Assembly (NCBI RefSeq): GCF_007197735.1 | Contig: NZ_CP041637.1 | Location: 1,798,001-1,862,000, forward strand | Source: Formosa sediminum | GTDB taxonomy: Bacteria; Bacteroidota; Bacteroidia; Flavobacteriales; Flavobacteriaceae | DNA length: 64,000 nt | Direction of reading: 5' to 3' | The notes under the pieces: generated by a model | Told to the model about the DNA's origin: nothing | Database searches by the model: none | Seen by the model: only the letters and a program-made list of their open reading frames with translations | Translations under genes and position numbers: made by a program | In this document: positions 33,418 to 40,851 of the stretch, one piece after another | Layout: the number at the start of each line of letters is the position of its first letter | Numbering within the stretch: position 1 is the first letter of the stretch

Positions 33418-34995
33418 ATGAGTCAATTTAATACAGATTACCTTATCTTAGGTTCAGGAGTTGCTGGCCTAACAACAGCCATACGTCTGGCTAAAGCTTT
33501 ACCAAATAAAGAAATTTTAGTAGTAACTAAAGCTAATAAAAGTGAATCCAATACAAAATATGCGCAAGGAGGTATTGCTGTAGTTTGGGATAAATTAGAT
33601 TCCTTTGAAGATCATATAAAAGATACCATGATTGCAGGAGAGTATTATAACGATCCTGAAGTTGTAAAAATGGTGGTAGAAGAAGCTCCAGATTGTATGA
33701 GGCAACTCATGTCTTGGGGCGCAGATTTTGATTTTAATAATATAGGAGAGTTTGATCTTGGTAAAGAAGGAGGTCATTCTGCGCATCGTATTATTCACCA
33801 TAAAGATATTACAGGTTTTGAAATTGAGCGTACACTCTTAGAACAAGTCGCTAGGTTAGAAAATATTAAAGTATTACCCTATCATTTTGGTATTGATTTA
33901 ATTACAGATCACCAATTAAAAGATGCTGATACAAAACATACAAATATAAGATGTTACGGTGCTTATATCATGAATCAAAAAACAAATGCTATAGAACCTT
34001 ATATAGCATCTAAAACCATTTTATGTGCTGGTGGAATTGGGCAAGTTTACGCTTCAACAACCAATCCGCTAATTGCAACAGGAGATGGTATTGCAATGGC
34101 ATATAGAGCTTTAGCAAAGATTAAAGATATGGAATTTGTACAATTTCATCCTACAGCATTATTTGAACCTGAGCAAAGTCCGTCGTTTTTAATTTCTGAA
34201 GCCGTGCGCGGATTTGGAGCTTATCTAAAAAACAAAAAAGGAGAGCGCTTTATGCTTGATATTGATGAGCGTGGCGAGTTAGCCCCTAGAGATATTGTAG
34301 CTAGAGCAATAGATAATGAAATACATACTACAGGAGAACGCCATGTATTTTTAGATTGTACACATTTAGATTATGATGCGTTTATCAAGCATTTTCCTAA
34401 TATTAACGACAAGTGTTTAGCCATAGGTATAGATATAAGAAAACAAATGATTCCGGTTGTACCAGCATGCCATTATGCCTGTGGAGGTATAGAAGTCAAT
34501 ACTAATGGAGAGACAACTATTGAAGACTTGTATGCTGCAGGAGAATGCACAAGTACGGGTTTACATGGAGCAAATCGATTAGCGTCTAACTCCTTATTGG
34601 AAGCATTAGTCTATGCAAATCATATAGCAGATCACGTGATCGCACACGTAGATGAGGTTAAACCTGTAAATGTAAACGCGCCAGATTGGAATGACGATGG
34701 AACCTCTACACCTAAAGAATTAATTTTAATTACACATTATAGAAATACAATTCAGCATATTATGTCGGATTTAGTAGCCATTGTTAGAACTAATAGTAAG
34801 CTTAAAGAGGCTGCTAAACATTTACGTTATGTAGAAGATTCTACAAGAGATCTATATGTAGGGTCTAAACTATCGGTTCAGATTTGCGAACTTCGTAACT
34901 TAAATACAATAGCAAATTTAATTGTAGAGCAATCTGCACGTCGTAAAACAAATATGGGAGGTTTTTATAATTCAGACTTAGTACAAGCAGAATAA
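33418..34995 (+). CDS. nadB: L-aspartate oxidase
   Basis: 525 residues. FAD-binding LILGSGVAGLTTAIRLA at 10-26, the TKYAQGGIAVVW loop near 45, EGGHSAHRIIHHKDITG near 120, MEFVQFHPTALFEP near 240, the catalytic Arg region PRDIVARAID near 292 and the substrate loop GLHGANRLASNSLLEALVYA near 380. It oxidises L-aspartate to iminoaspartate, the substrate of NadA encoded immediately upstream. A bidirectional terminator follows. Confidence 0.96.
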   Translation: MSQFNTDYLILGSGVAGLTTAIRLAKALPNKEILVVTKANKSESNTKYAQGGIAVVWDKLDSFEDHIKDTMIAGEYYNDPEVVKMVVEEAPDCMRQLMSWGADFDFNNIGEFDLGKEGGHSAHRIIHHKDITGFEIERTLLEQVARLENIKVLPYHFGIDLITDHQLKDADTKHTNIRCYGAYIMNQKTNAIEPYIASKTILCAGGIGQVYASTTNPLIATGDGIAMAYRALAKIKDMEFVQFHPTALFEPEQSPSFLISEAVRGFGAYLKNKKGERFMLDIDERGELAPRDIVARAIDNEIHTTGERHVFLDCTHLDYDAFIKHFPNINDKCLAIGIDIRKQMIPVVPACHYACGGIEVNTNGETTIEDLYAAGECTSTGLHGANRLASNSLLEALVYANHIADHVIAHVDEVKPVNVNAPDWNDDGTSTPKELILITHYRNTIQHIMSDLVAIVRTNSKLKEAAKHLRYVEDSTRDLYVGSKLSVQICELRNLNTIANLIVEQSARRKTNMGGFYNSDLVQAE

Positions 34996-35017
34996 ATATC
35001 TCATATATATTTAAAAT

Positions 35018-35049
35018 AAAAGCGCGTTAACTATTGTTAACGCGCTTTT
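35018..35049. terminator. Bidirectional terminator between nadB and lysA
   Basis: Perfect 14-bp stem AAAAGCGCGTTAAC / GTTAACGCGCTTTT with loop TATT and T tracts in both directions. It serves the convergent nadAB and lysA units. Confidence 0.92.
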
Positions 35050-35052
35050 ATT

Positions 35053-36258
35053 TTATAAAGTAACTTCTACTTGGTTTCTAATAATATCTTCAAAGGTTTC
35101 ACGCTCCCTAATTAATAAGGCTTTGTCTTTATGCCAAAGTACTTCAGCAGGTCGAAAACGTGAATTATAGTTTGAAGCCATAGAGTAACAATAGGCTCCT
35201 GCATTTTGGAATGCAAGGACATCTCCTTCTGTAATTTCATTAATTCTACGGTTGTTAGCAAAAGTATCGGTTTCACAAATATAACCTACAACAGAGTAAA
35301 AACGCTCGCGACCTTTCGGGTTTGAAATGTTTGTAATAACATGTTGAGATCCGTAAAACATCGGACGAATTAAATGGTTAAAACCAGAGTCTATCTGTGC
35401 AAATACTGTAGATGTTGTTTGTTTTACAGCATTTACTTTAGCTAAAAACACTCCAGATTCACTCACTAAAAATTTTCCTGGTTCGAAACCTAAGGTTAAT
35501 TCCTTTCCGTATTCTTTACAGAATTCATTAAAACGTTTAGAAAGTTTAGTGCCAAATTCTTCAATATTTGTTTCAATATCTCCCTTAGAGTATGGGACTT
35601 TAAAACCAGAACCAAAATCTAAAAACTCTAAATCTTTAAAATGTTTAGCTGTATCAAATAAAATTTCGCTAGCATATAAAAAGACATCAATATCTAAAAT
35701 ATCACTTCCTGTATGCATATGAATCCCGTTTATATGCATACCTGTATTTTCTACAATTCTTAAGATATGAGGAATTTGATGTACAGAAATTCCAAATTTA
35801 GAATCGATATGGCCTACAGATATGTTAGCATTTCCTCCAGCCATAACATGCGGGTTAATACGAATACATACTGGTATTTTTGGGTGTTTTGTCCCAAATT
35901 GTTCTAAAATAGAAAGGTTGTCTATATTTATTTGTACGCCTAATTTAGAAGCTTCTTCAATCTCTTCTAAAGATACACCGTTAGGAGTAAAGATAATTTG
36001 ATCTGCAGAAAAGCCAGCTTTTAATCCTAATTGAACTTCTTGAATAGAGACCGTATCAAGTCCTGCTCCAAGATTTTTCATTAATTTTAAGATAGTAAGG
36101 TTAGATAATGCTTTAACTGCATAATTAACCTTTAGCTGTTTCACCTTATTAAAAGCAGAAGTTAAACGTTTATATTGTGTCTCTATTTTTTCAGAGTCAT
36201 ACACATACACCGGACTTCCAAAGTCGCTTGCAATTTTTAATAAAGTGTTATTATTCAT
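35053..36258 (-). CDS. lysA: Diaminopimelate decarboxylase
   Basis: 401 residues, fold III PLP enzyme that makes lysine from meso-diaminopimelate. PLP lysine in NYAVKALSNLTIL near residue 48, HMHTGSDI near 190, GFEPGKFLVSESG near 262 and the C-terminal CETDTFANNRRI plus FQNAGAYCYSMASNYNSR segments are all there. A TAGATTTG element on the minus strand (36289-36282) sits 23 bases before the ATG. Divergent from sucC. Confidence 0.95.
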   Translation of the reverse strand: MNNNTLLKIASDFGSPVYVYDSEKIETQYKRLTSAFNKVKQLKVNYAVKALSNLTILKLMKNLGAGLDTVSIQEVQLGLKAGFSADQIIFTPNGVSLEEIEEASKLGVQINIDNLSILEQFGTKHPKIPVCIRINPHVMAGGNANISVGHIDSKFGISVHQIPHILRIVENTGMHINGIHMHTGSDILDIDVFLYASEILFDTAKHFKDLEFLDFGSGFKVPYSKGDIETNIEEFGTKLSKRFNEFCKEYGKELTLGFEPGKFLVSESGVFLAKVNAVKQTTSTVFAQIDSGFNHLIRPMFYGSQHVITNISNPKGRERFYSVVGYICETDTFANNRRINEITEGDVLAFQNAGAYCYSMASNYNSRFRPAEVLWHKDKALLIRERETFEDIIRNQVEVTL

Positions 36259-36383
36259 TTTATGATAAATTAAATTCGCCGCAAATCTATAAAGTTTTTA
36301 TCAGTTTGAGACCTATTATTTGTCAAAAAAACAAAGAAAAGAATAGCGTATTAATAATATAATGTATTAGATGCTAAAAAATA

Positions 36384-36414
36384 TTGGTTAAAAGATAATG
36401 GTTGTTTACATTTG
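36384..36414 (+). promoter_or_regulatory. Predicted sucC promoter (TTG-N20-TACATTTG)
   Basis: -33 element TTG at 36384-36386, 20-base spacer, -7 element TACATTTG at 36407-36414. The expected start of transcription is about 15 bases before the sucC ATG. Confidence 0.65.
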
Positions 36415-36436
36415 TGAGGCAATAAATTAAAATCTA

Positions 36437-37627
36437 ATGAACTTACACGAATATCAAGGAAAAGAAATTTTAAATAGTTTTGGCGTACGTATTCAACGCG
36501 GTAAAGTAGCACAAAATGCTCAAGAAGCAGTTGAAGTAGCAAAAGAATTAACAGCAGAAACAGAAACAAGCTGGTATGTTGTTAAGGCTCAAGTTCACGC
36601 TGGTGGACGTGGTAAAGGTGGTGGCGTTAAATTAGCCAAGAATTTACAAGAGGTAGAAAAAATTGCTGGTGAGATTATAGGTATGGATCTAGTAACACCT
36701 CAAACATCTGCTGAAGGTAAACGCGTACACCAAGTTTTAATCGCAGAAGATGTATACTACCCAGGAGAGAGTGAGACAGAAGAATATTATATGTCTGTGT
36801 TATTAAATCGTGGTACAGGACGTAATATGATTATGTATTCTACTGAAGGTGGAATGGATATTGAAACTGTTGCAGAAGAAACACCTCATTTAATTTTTAC
36901 AGAGGAAATTGATCCTGCTGTTGGAGTTTTACCGTTTCAAGCAAGACGCATTGCTTTTAATTTAGGGTTATCTGGAAATGCATTTAAAGAAATGACTAAG
37001 TTTGTTACTAATCTTTATACAGCTTACGTAAAGTCTGATTCTTCTTTATTTGAAATTAATCCTGTATTAAAAACTAGCGATAATAAAATACTTGCTGTTG
37101 ATGCTAAAGTAACTATTGATGATAATGCGTTATACAGACATAAAGACTATTTAGCTTTACGTGATAAGCGTGAAGAAAGTGCTATTGAAGTTGAAGCAGG
37201 TGAACTAGGATTAAACTATGTAGATTTAGACGGAAACGTAGGATGTATGGTTAATGGTGCTGGTTTAGCAATGGCTACTATGGATTTAATTAAGCAAGCA
37301 GGTGGAGAACCAGCTAACTTCTTAGATGTGGGAGGTACTGCAGATGCTGCACGTGTTGAGGCTGCTTTTAAAATTATTTTAAAAGATCCAAATGTAAAAG
37401 CGATCCTTATTAATATATTTGGAGGTATTGTACGTTGTGACAGAGTTGCTCAAGGTGTTATCGATGCTTATAAAAACATGGGTAATATTAATGTTCCAAT
37501 TATTGTACGTTTACAAGGAACAAATGCAGATATCGCTAAAGAATTAATAGATAATTCTGGTTTAGATGTAATGAGTGCAACACAATTTCAAGAAGCTGCA
37601 GATAAAGTACAAGAAGTTTTAGCATAG
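36437..37627 (+). CDS. sucC: Succinyl-CoA synthetase (ADP-forming) beta subunit
   Basis: 396 residues. ATP-grasp domain from residue 1 (MNLHEYQGKEILNSFGV), with KAQVHAGGRGKGGGVKLA near 46, EINPVL near 205, and the C-terminal CoA-ligase domain with GLAMATMDLIKQAGGEPANFLDVGG and INIFGGIVRCDRVAQG. It interconverts succinyl-CoA and succinate with ATP formation in the TCA cycle. sucD is not adjacent, as is usual in flavobacteria, so the subunits are encoded apart. Confidence 0.96.
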   Translation: MNLHEYQGKEILNSFGVRIQRGKVAQNAQEAVEVAKELTAETETSWYVVKAQVHAGGRGKGGGVKLAKNLQEVEKIAGEIIGMDLVTPQTSAEGKRVHQVLIAEDVYYPGESETEEYYMSVLLNRGTGRNMIMYSTEGGMDIETVAEETPHLIFTEEIDPAVGVLPFQARRIAFNLGLSGNAFKEMTKFVTNLYTAYVKSDSSLFEINPVLKTSDNKILAVDAKVTIDDNALYRHKDYLALRDKREESAIEVEAGELGLNYVDLDGNVGCMVNGAGLAMATMDLIKQAGGEPANFLDVGGTADAARVEAAFKIILKDPNVKAILINIFGGIVRCDRVAQGVIDAYKNMGNINVPIIVRLQGTNADIAKELIDNSGLDVMSATQFQEAADKVQEVLA

Positions 37628-37658
37628 TTTTAAACTTAAGAGTACTATTTATAATATT

Positions 37659-37690
37659 AAAAGCGTCTAACTTAATGGTTAGACGCTTTT
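37659..37690 (+). terminator. Intrinsic terminator after sucC
   Basis: Stem AAAAGCGTCTAAC / GTTAGACGCTTTT (13 bp, six-base loop) followed by TTCTTT. Its right arm overlaps the last codons of the convergent DUF1456 gene, so the stem is part coding sequence. Confidence 0.85.
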
Positions 37691-38022
37691 TTCTTTGATT
37701 CTGTTTTATTACTATCTGCCTTTTTAGAAGGCGTTTTTTTTGATTCTGATTTTTTCTTTGGAGACTTTTTGGTGTCTTCTGTTTTTCTAGAAGCAACTTT
37801 CTTTGGAAGTGGTCCGCGTAAATGAATAACTAAGCCGTTTAAGAAATTTCTTAAAATCTGATCTCCACACTCCATATATTTTGGGTGATCTTCTCTTCTA
37901 AAAAAAGCACCTAATTCACTTTTACTAATTCTAAAATCTACCAATTCTAAAATTTTAACAATATCATCATCTCTTAATTTAAGAGCGACACGTAATTTTT
38001 TAAGAACATCATTATTTGTCAT
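37672..38022 (-). CDS. DUF1456 family protein with lysine-rich tail
   Basis: 116 residues. Residues 1-70 form one DUF1456 domain (NNDVLKKLRVALKLRDDDIVKILELVDFRISKSELGAFFRREDHPKYMECGDQILRNFLNGLVIH). E. coli YehS has two such domains; here the second is replaced by a tail of Lys/Ser/Thr/Asp repeats (KTEDTKKSPKKKSESKKTPSKK), a likely nucleic-acid-binding or disordered region. Function unknown. A terminator-like hairpin lies in its leader at 38062-38088. Confidence 0.82.
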   Translation of the reverse strand: MTNNDVLKKLRVALKLRDDDIVKILELVDFRISKSELGAFFRREDHPKYMECGDQILRNFLNGLVIHLRGPLPKKVASRKTEDTKKSPKKKSESKKTPSKKADSNKTESKKKASNH

Positions 38023-38387
38023 ATTTTGTTATTTTGTTTTTTTTAATTCAAAGGTGTTTAAAAAAAATCTACTACTCATAGATTTTTTGTCATTTTTAAA
38101 TTTATGGACTACTTTTTACCACTACTATATGGCTTTTTTAATTAAAAATCCACTTGTGTAATATGTTGGTAGTCAATGTTTTAAAATATGTGTTTAAGTG
38201 TTAAATTTAGTTTAAAAATCAATTATTTTTATTGTAACTGTCATGTTTTTAATGTGTTAAATCAGTTGAACGTTCATAAATACCGATTAAATACAAGCCA
38301 TTTTTCGACAAGTTACATTATATCTACGATTATAAAATATCTATTATAATTAACTTTATATTATTAATAATCTTAATTCCCTCGTTT
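38023..38387. other. Divergent intergenic region between DUF1456 and TerB-like genes
   Basis: 365 AT-rich bases without an ORF of note. Close to the DUF1456 start is a hairpin with perfect 10-base arms AAAAAATCTA / TAGATTTTTT (38062-38071, 38079-38088), followed by Ts on the minus strand. The remainder shows no further convincing structure. Confidence 0.45.
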
Positions 38388-38789
38388 ATGATAAATCGTG
38401 TAGAAAAATTGAGTTTACTTTCGGAAATGATTGCTTTTGCAAAAACTGACGACAAGATTAAAACTATCGAGTACAATTTTCTGTTAGGTGTATCTCAACA
38501 ACTAGATATTTCTAGAGAAGATTTTGATTACCTTATGAAGCATCCCATTGCTTATAAGCATATCGAATCTTATAGTGAACGTATCGTACAATTTCATCGT
38601 TTAGTATTATTAATGAACTTAGATAATGAGCGAAGTACAAAAGATGTTATTAAGCTTTTTAATTTTGGACTACGCATGGGACTAAGTCATGAATGTATAA
38701 ATAAAGTGTTGTACTTAATGGATGGTTTTCCAAATAAAATTGTACCACCAGATGTTTTAATAGATATATTTAAAGTACAGTATAATTAA
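38388..38789 (+). CDS. TerB-like helical protein
   Basis: 133 residues, all helical, with the TerB-type opening EKLSLLSEMIAFAKTDDKIKTIEYNFLLGVSQQLDISREDFDYLM: a helix, an acidic turn with D-x-K-I-x-x-x-E, then a second helix. TerB-fold proteins bind metals or membranes, but the acidic residues are fewer here. Flavobacterial homologues are sometimes labelled excinuclease subunit B because of their position next to uvrB; nothing in the sequence supports a UvrB role. It ends 5 bases from the convergent uvrB end. Confidence 0.65.
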   Translation: MINRVEKLSLLSEMIAFAKTDDKIKTIEYNFLLGVSQQLDISREDFDYLMKHPIAYKHIESYSERIVQFHRLVLLMNLDNERSTKDVIKLFNFGLRMGLSHECINKVLYLMDGFPNKIVPPDVLIDIFKVQYN

Positions 38790-38794
38790 AAGGT

Positions 38795-40795
38795 TTATTT
38801 TAACTGGTCAAGTTTTTCTTGATATTTTTTAATTTCGTCACGAAATTTAGCGGCTTGCATAAAGTCTAATTCTTTAGCTGCAGCTTCCATTAATTTTCTG
38901 CGATCTCTAATATTTTTTTCTAATTGAGGTTTCGTTAAATACTCACTTTCTGGTTCGGCAGCTTTTAAAGCCTCTAGTTCGTAACTATATGTACTAACCG
39001 AATTTTTTGCTAAAGCACTATCTAAACTTTTGTTTAGTGCCGTTGGAACCAAATTATGAGTGGTGTTGTAATTAATTTGTTTTTCTCGTCTGTATTCGGT
39101 TTCGTCTATAGTTTTTTGCATGCTCTTAGTTATGTTATCTGCATACATAATAGCTTTACCATTTAAATTTCTAGCAGCACGTCCTACAGTTTGTGTTAAA
39201 GATCTTGCCGAGCGTAAGAAACCTTCTTTATCTGCATCTAAAATGGCTACTAAAGAAACTTCTGGTAGGTCTAATCCTTCACGTAATAAGTTAACACCTA
39301 CTAAAACATCAAACAAACCTTTACGCAAATCTTGCATAATTTCTACCCGTTCTAACGTATCTACATCACTGTGTATGTAACGACAACGAATTTGAATGCG
39401 GTCTAGATATTTTGTAAGTTCCTCTGCCATACGTTTGGTAAGAGTTGTAACCAGCGTTCGTTCGTCTTTTTCTATACGAAGTTGTATTTCTTCAATTAAA
39501 TCATCTATTTGGTTTAAACTTGGGCGAACTTCAATAATAGGGTCTAGTAATCCTGTTGGACGAATAACTTGCTCTACATAAATACCATCACTCTTTTGTA
39601 ATTCGTAATCTGCTGGTGTGGCACTTACATAAATAACTTGGTTTTGAAGTGCTTCAAACTCTTCAAACTTAAGTGGACGGTTATCCATAGCAGCGGGTAA
39701 TCTAAAACCGTAATCTACTAAATTTTCTTTTCTGCTTCTATCGCCGCCGTACATGGCATGTACTTGTGAGATGGTTACGTGACTCTCGTCTACAACCATT
39801 AAATAATCATTTGGAAAATAATCTAATAAGCAGAATGGTCGCGTTCCTGGTTGTCTTCCGTCTAAGTATCTAGAGTAGTTTTCAATTCCAGAGCAATACC
39901 CCAATTCTCGTATCATTTCTAAATCAAATTCTGTACGCTCTTTTAAGCGTTTGGCTTCTAAATGCTTCCCAATGTCTTTAAAATAATCGTGTTGTTTAAC
40001 TAAATCATCTTGAATATCTTTTATAGCATTTTGTAGTACATCTGGAGACGTAACAAACATATTTGCAGGGTAAATTGTAAGTCTATCGTACGTTTCAATA
40101 ATTTCATTGGTTTGTATGTTAAAGCTTTCAATTTCTTCAATTTCATCACCAAAAAAATGAATCCGGAATGCATCATCAGCATAACTAGGAAAAATGTCTA
40201 CAGTATCTCCTTTAATTCTAAAATTCCCGTGATTAAAATCTGCTTCTGTTCTGGAGTACAAACTTTGCACTAAACGGTGTAATAATTTAGTGCGAGAAAT
40301 CACTTGGTCACGTTCTAAAGAAATGACATTTTTTTGAAATTCTACAGGGTTACCAATACCATATAAACAAGATACAGAAGCTACAACTAAGACATCACGA
40401 CGTCCTGAAAGTAATGACGAAGTTGTACTTAATCTAAGTTTTTCAATTTCTTCGTTTATAGATAAATCTTTTTCAATATATGTCCCAGACACAGGAATGT
40501 AGGCTTCTGGCTGATAATAATCGTAGTATGAAACAAAATATTCTACAGCATTGTCCGGAAAAAATTGTTTAAATTCTGAGTACAATTGTGCTGCTAAAGT
40601 TTTATTATGAGCTAAAACTAAAGTAGGACGTTGTACCTCTTGAATAACATTAGCAACGGTAAATGTTTTTCCTGAACCCGTTACACCAAGTAAGGTTTGG
40701 TATTTTTCGTTGGACTCTATGCCTTGCGTTAATTGTTTTATCGCTGTAGGCTGATCTCCGGTGGGCTTGAATTCTGATTTTATTTTAAAACGCAT
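38795..40795 (-). CDS. uvrB: UvrABC excinuclease subunit B
   Basis: 666 residues, full length. Walker A GVTGSGKT at 37-44, the beta-hairpin segment YYDYYQPEAYIPVSGTYIEKD near 93, helicase motif DESH near 338, motif VI QTVGRAARN near 541, and the C-terminal UVR motif KLMEAAAKELDFMQAAKFRDEIKKYQ. It verifies lesions and loads UvrC in nucleotide excision repair. The element TAAATTTG (40807-40800 on the minus strand) ends 4 bases before the ATG, implying a transcript with almost no leader. Confidence 0.97.
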   Translation of the reverse strand: MRFKIKSEFKPTGDQPTAIKQLTQGIESNEKYQTLLGVTGSGKTFTVANVIQEVQRPTLVLAHNKTLAAQLYSEFKQFFPDNAVEYFVSYYDYYQPEAYIPVSGTYIEKDLSINEEIEKLRLSTTSSLLSGRRDVLVVASVSCLYGIGNPVEFQKNVISLERDQVISRTKLLHRLVQSLYSRTEADFNHGNFRIKGDTVDIFPSYADDAFRIHFFGDEIEEIESFNIQTNEIIETYDRLTIYPANMFVTSPDVLQNAIKDIQDDLVKQHDYFKDIGKHLEAKRLKERTEFDLEMIRELGYCSGIENYSRYLDGRQPGTRPFCLLDYFPNDYLMVVDESHVTISQVHAMYGGDRSRKENLVDYGFRLPAAMDNRPLKFEEFEALQNQVIYVSATPADYELQKSDGIYVEQVIRPTGLLDPIIEVRPSLNQIDDLIEEIQLRIEKDERTLVTTLTKRMAEELTKYLDRIQIRCRYIHSDVDTLERVEIMQDLRKGLFDVLVGVNLLREGLDLPEVSLVAILDADKEGFLRSARSLTQTVGRAARNLNGKAIMYADNITKSMQKTIDETEYRREKQINYNTTHNLVPTALNKSLDSALAKNSVSTYSYELEALKAAEPESEYLTKPQLEKNIRDRRKLMEAAAKELDFMQAAKFRDEIKKYQEKLDQLK

Positions 40796-40851
40796 ATTAC
40801 AAATTTACACAATTTGTACGTAAGAAAAATAAAAGAAATTAAAGCCTTTAT

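Noticed and set aside
38388-38789. Gene next to uvrB as excinuclease subunit
   Set aside because: The protein is a 133-residue helical TerB-like domain with no helicase or UVR motif; the complete uvrB lies beside it.
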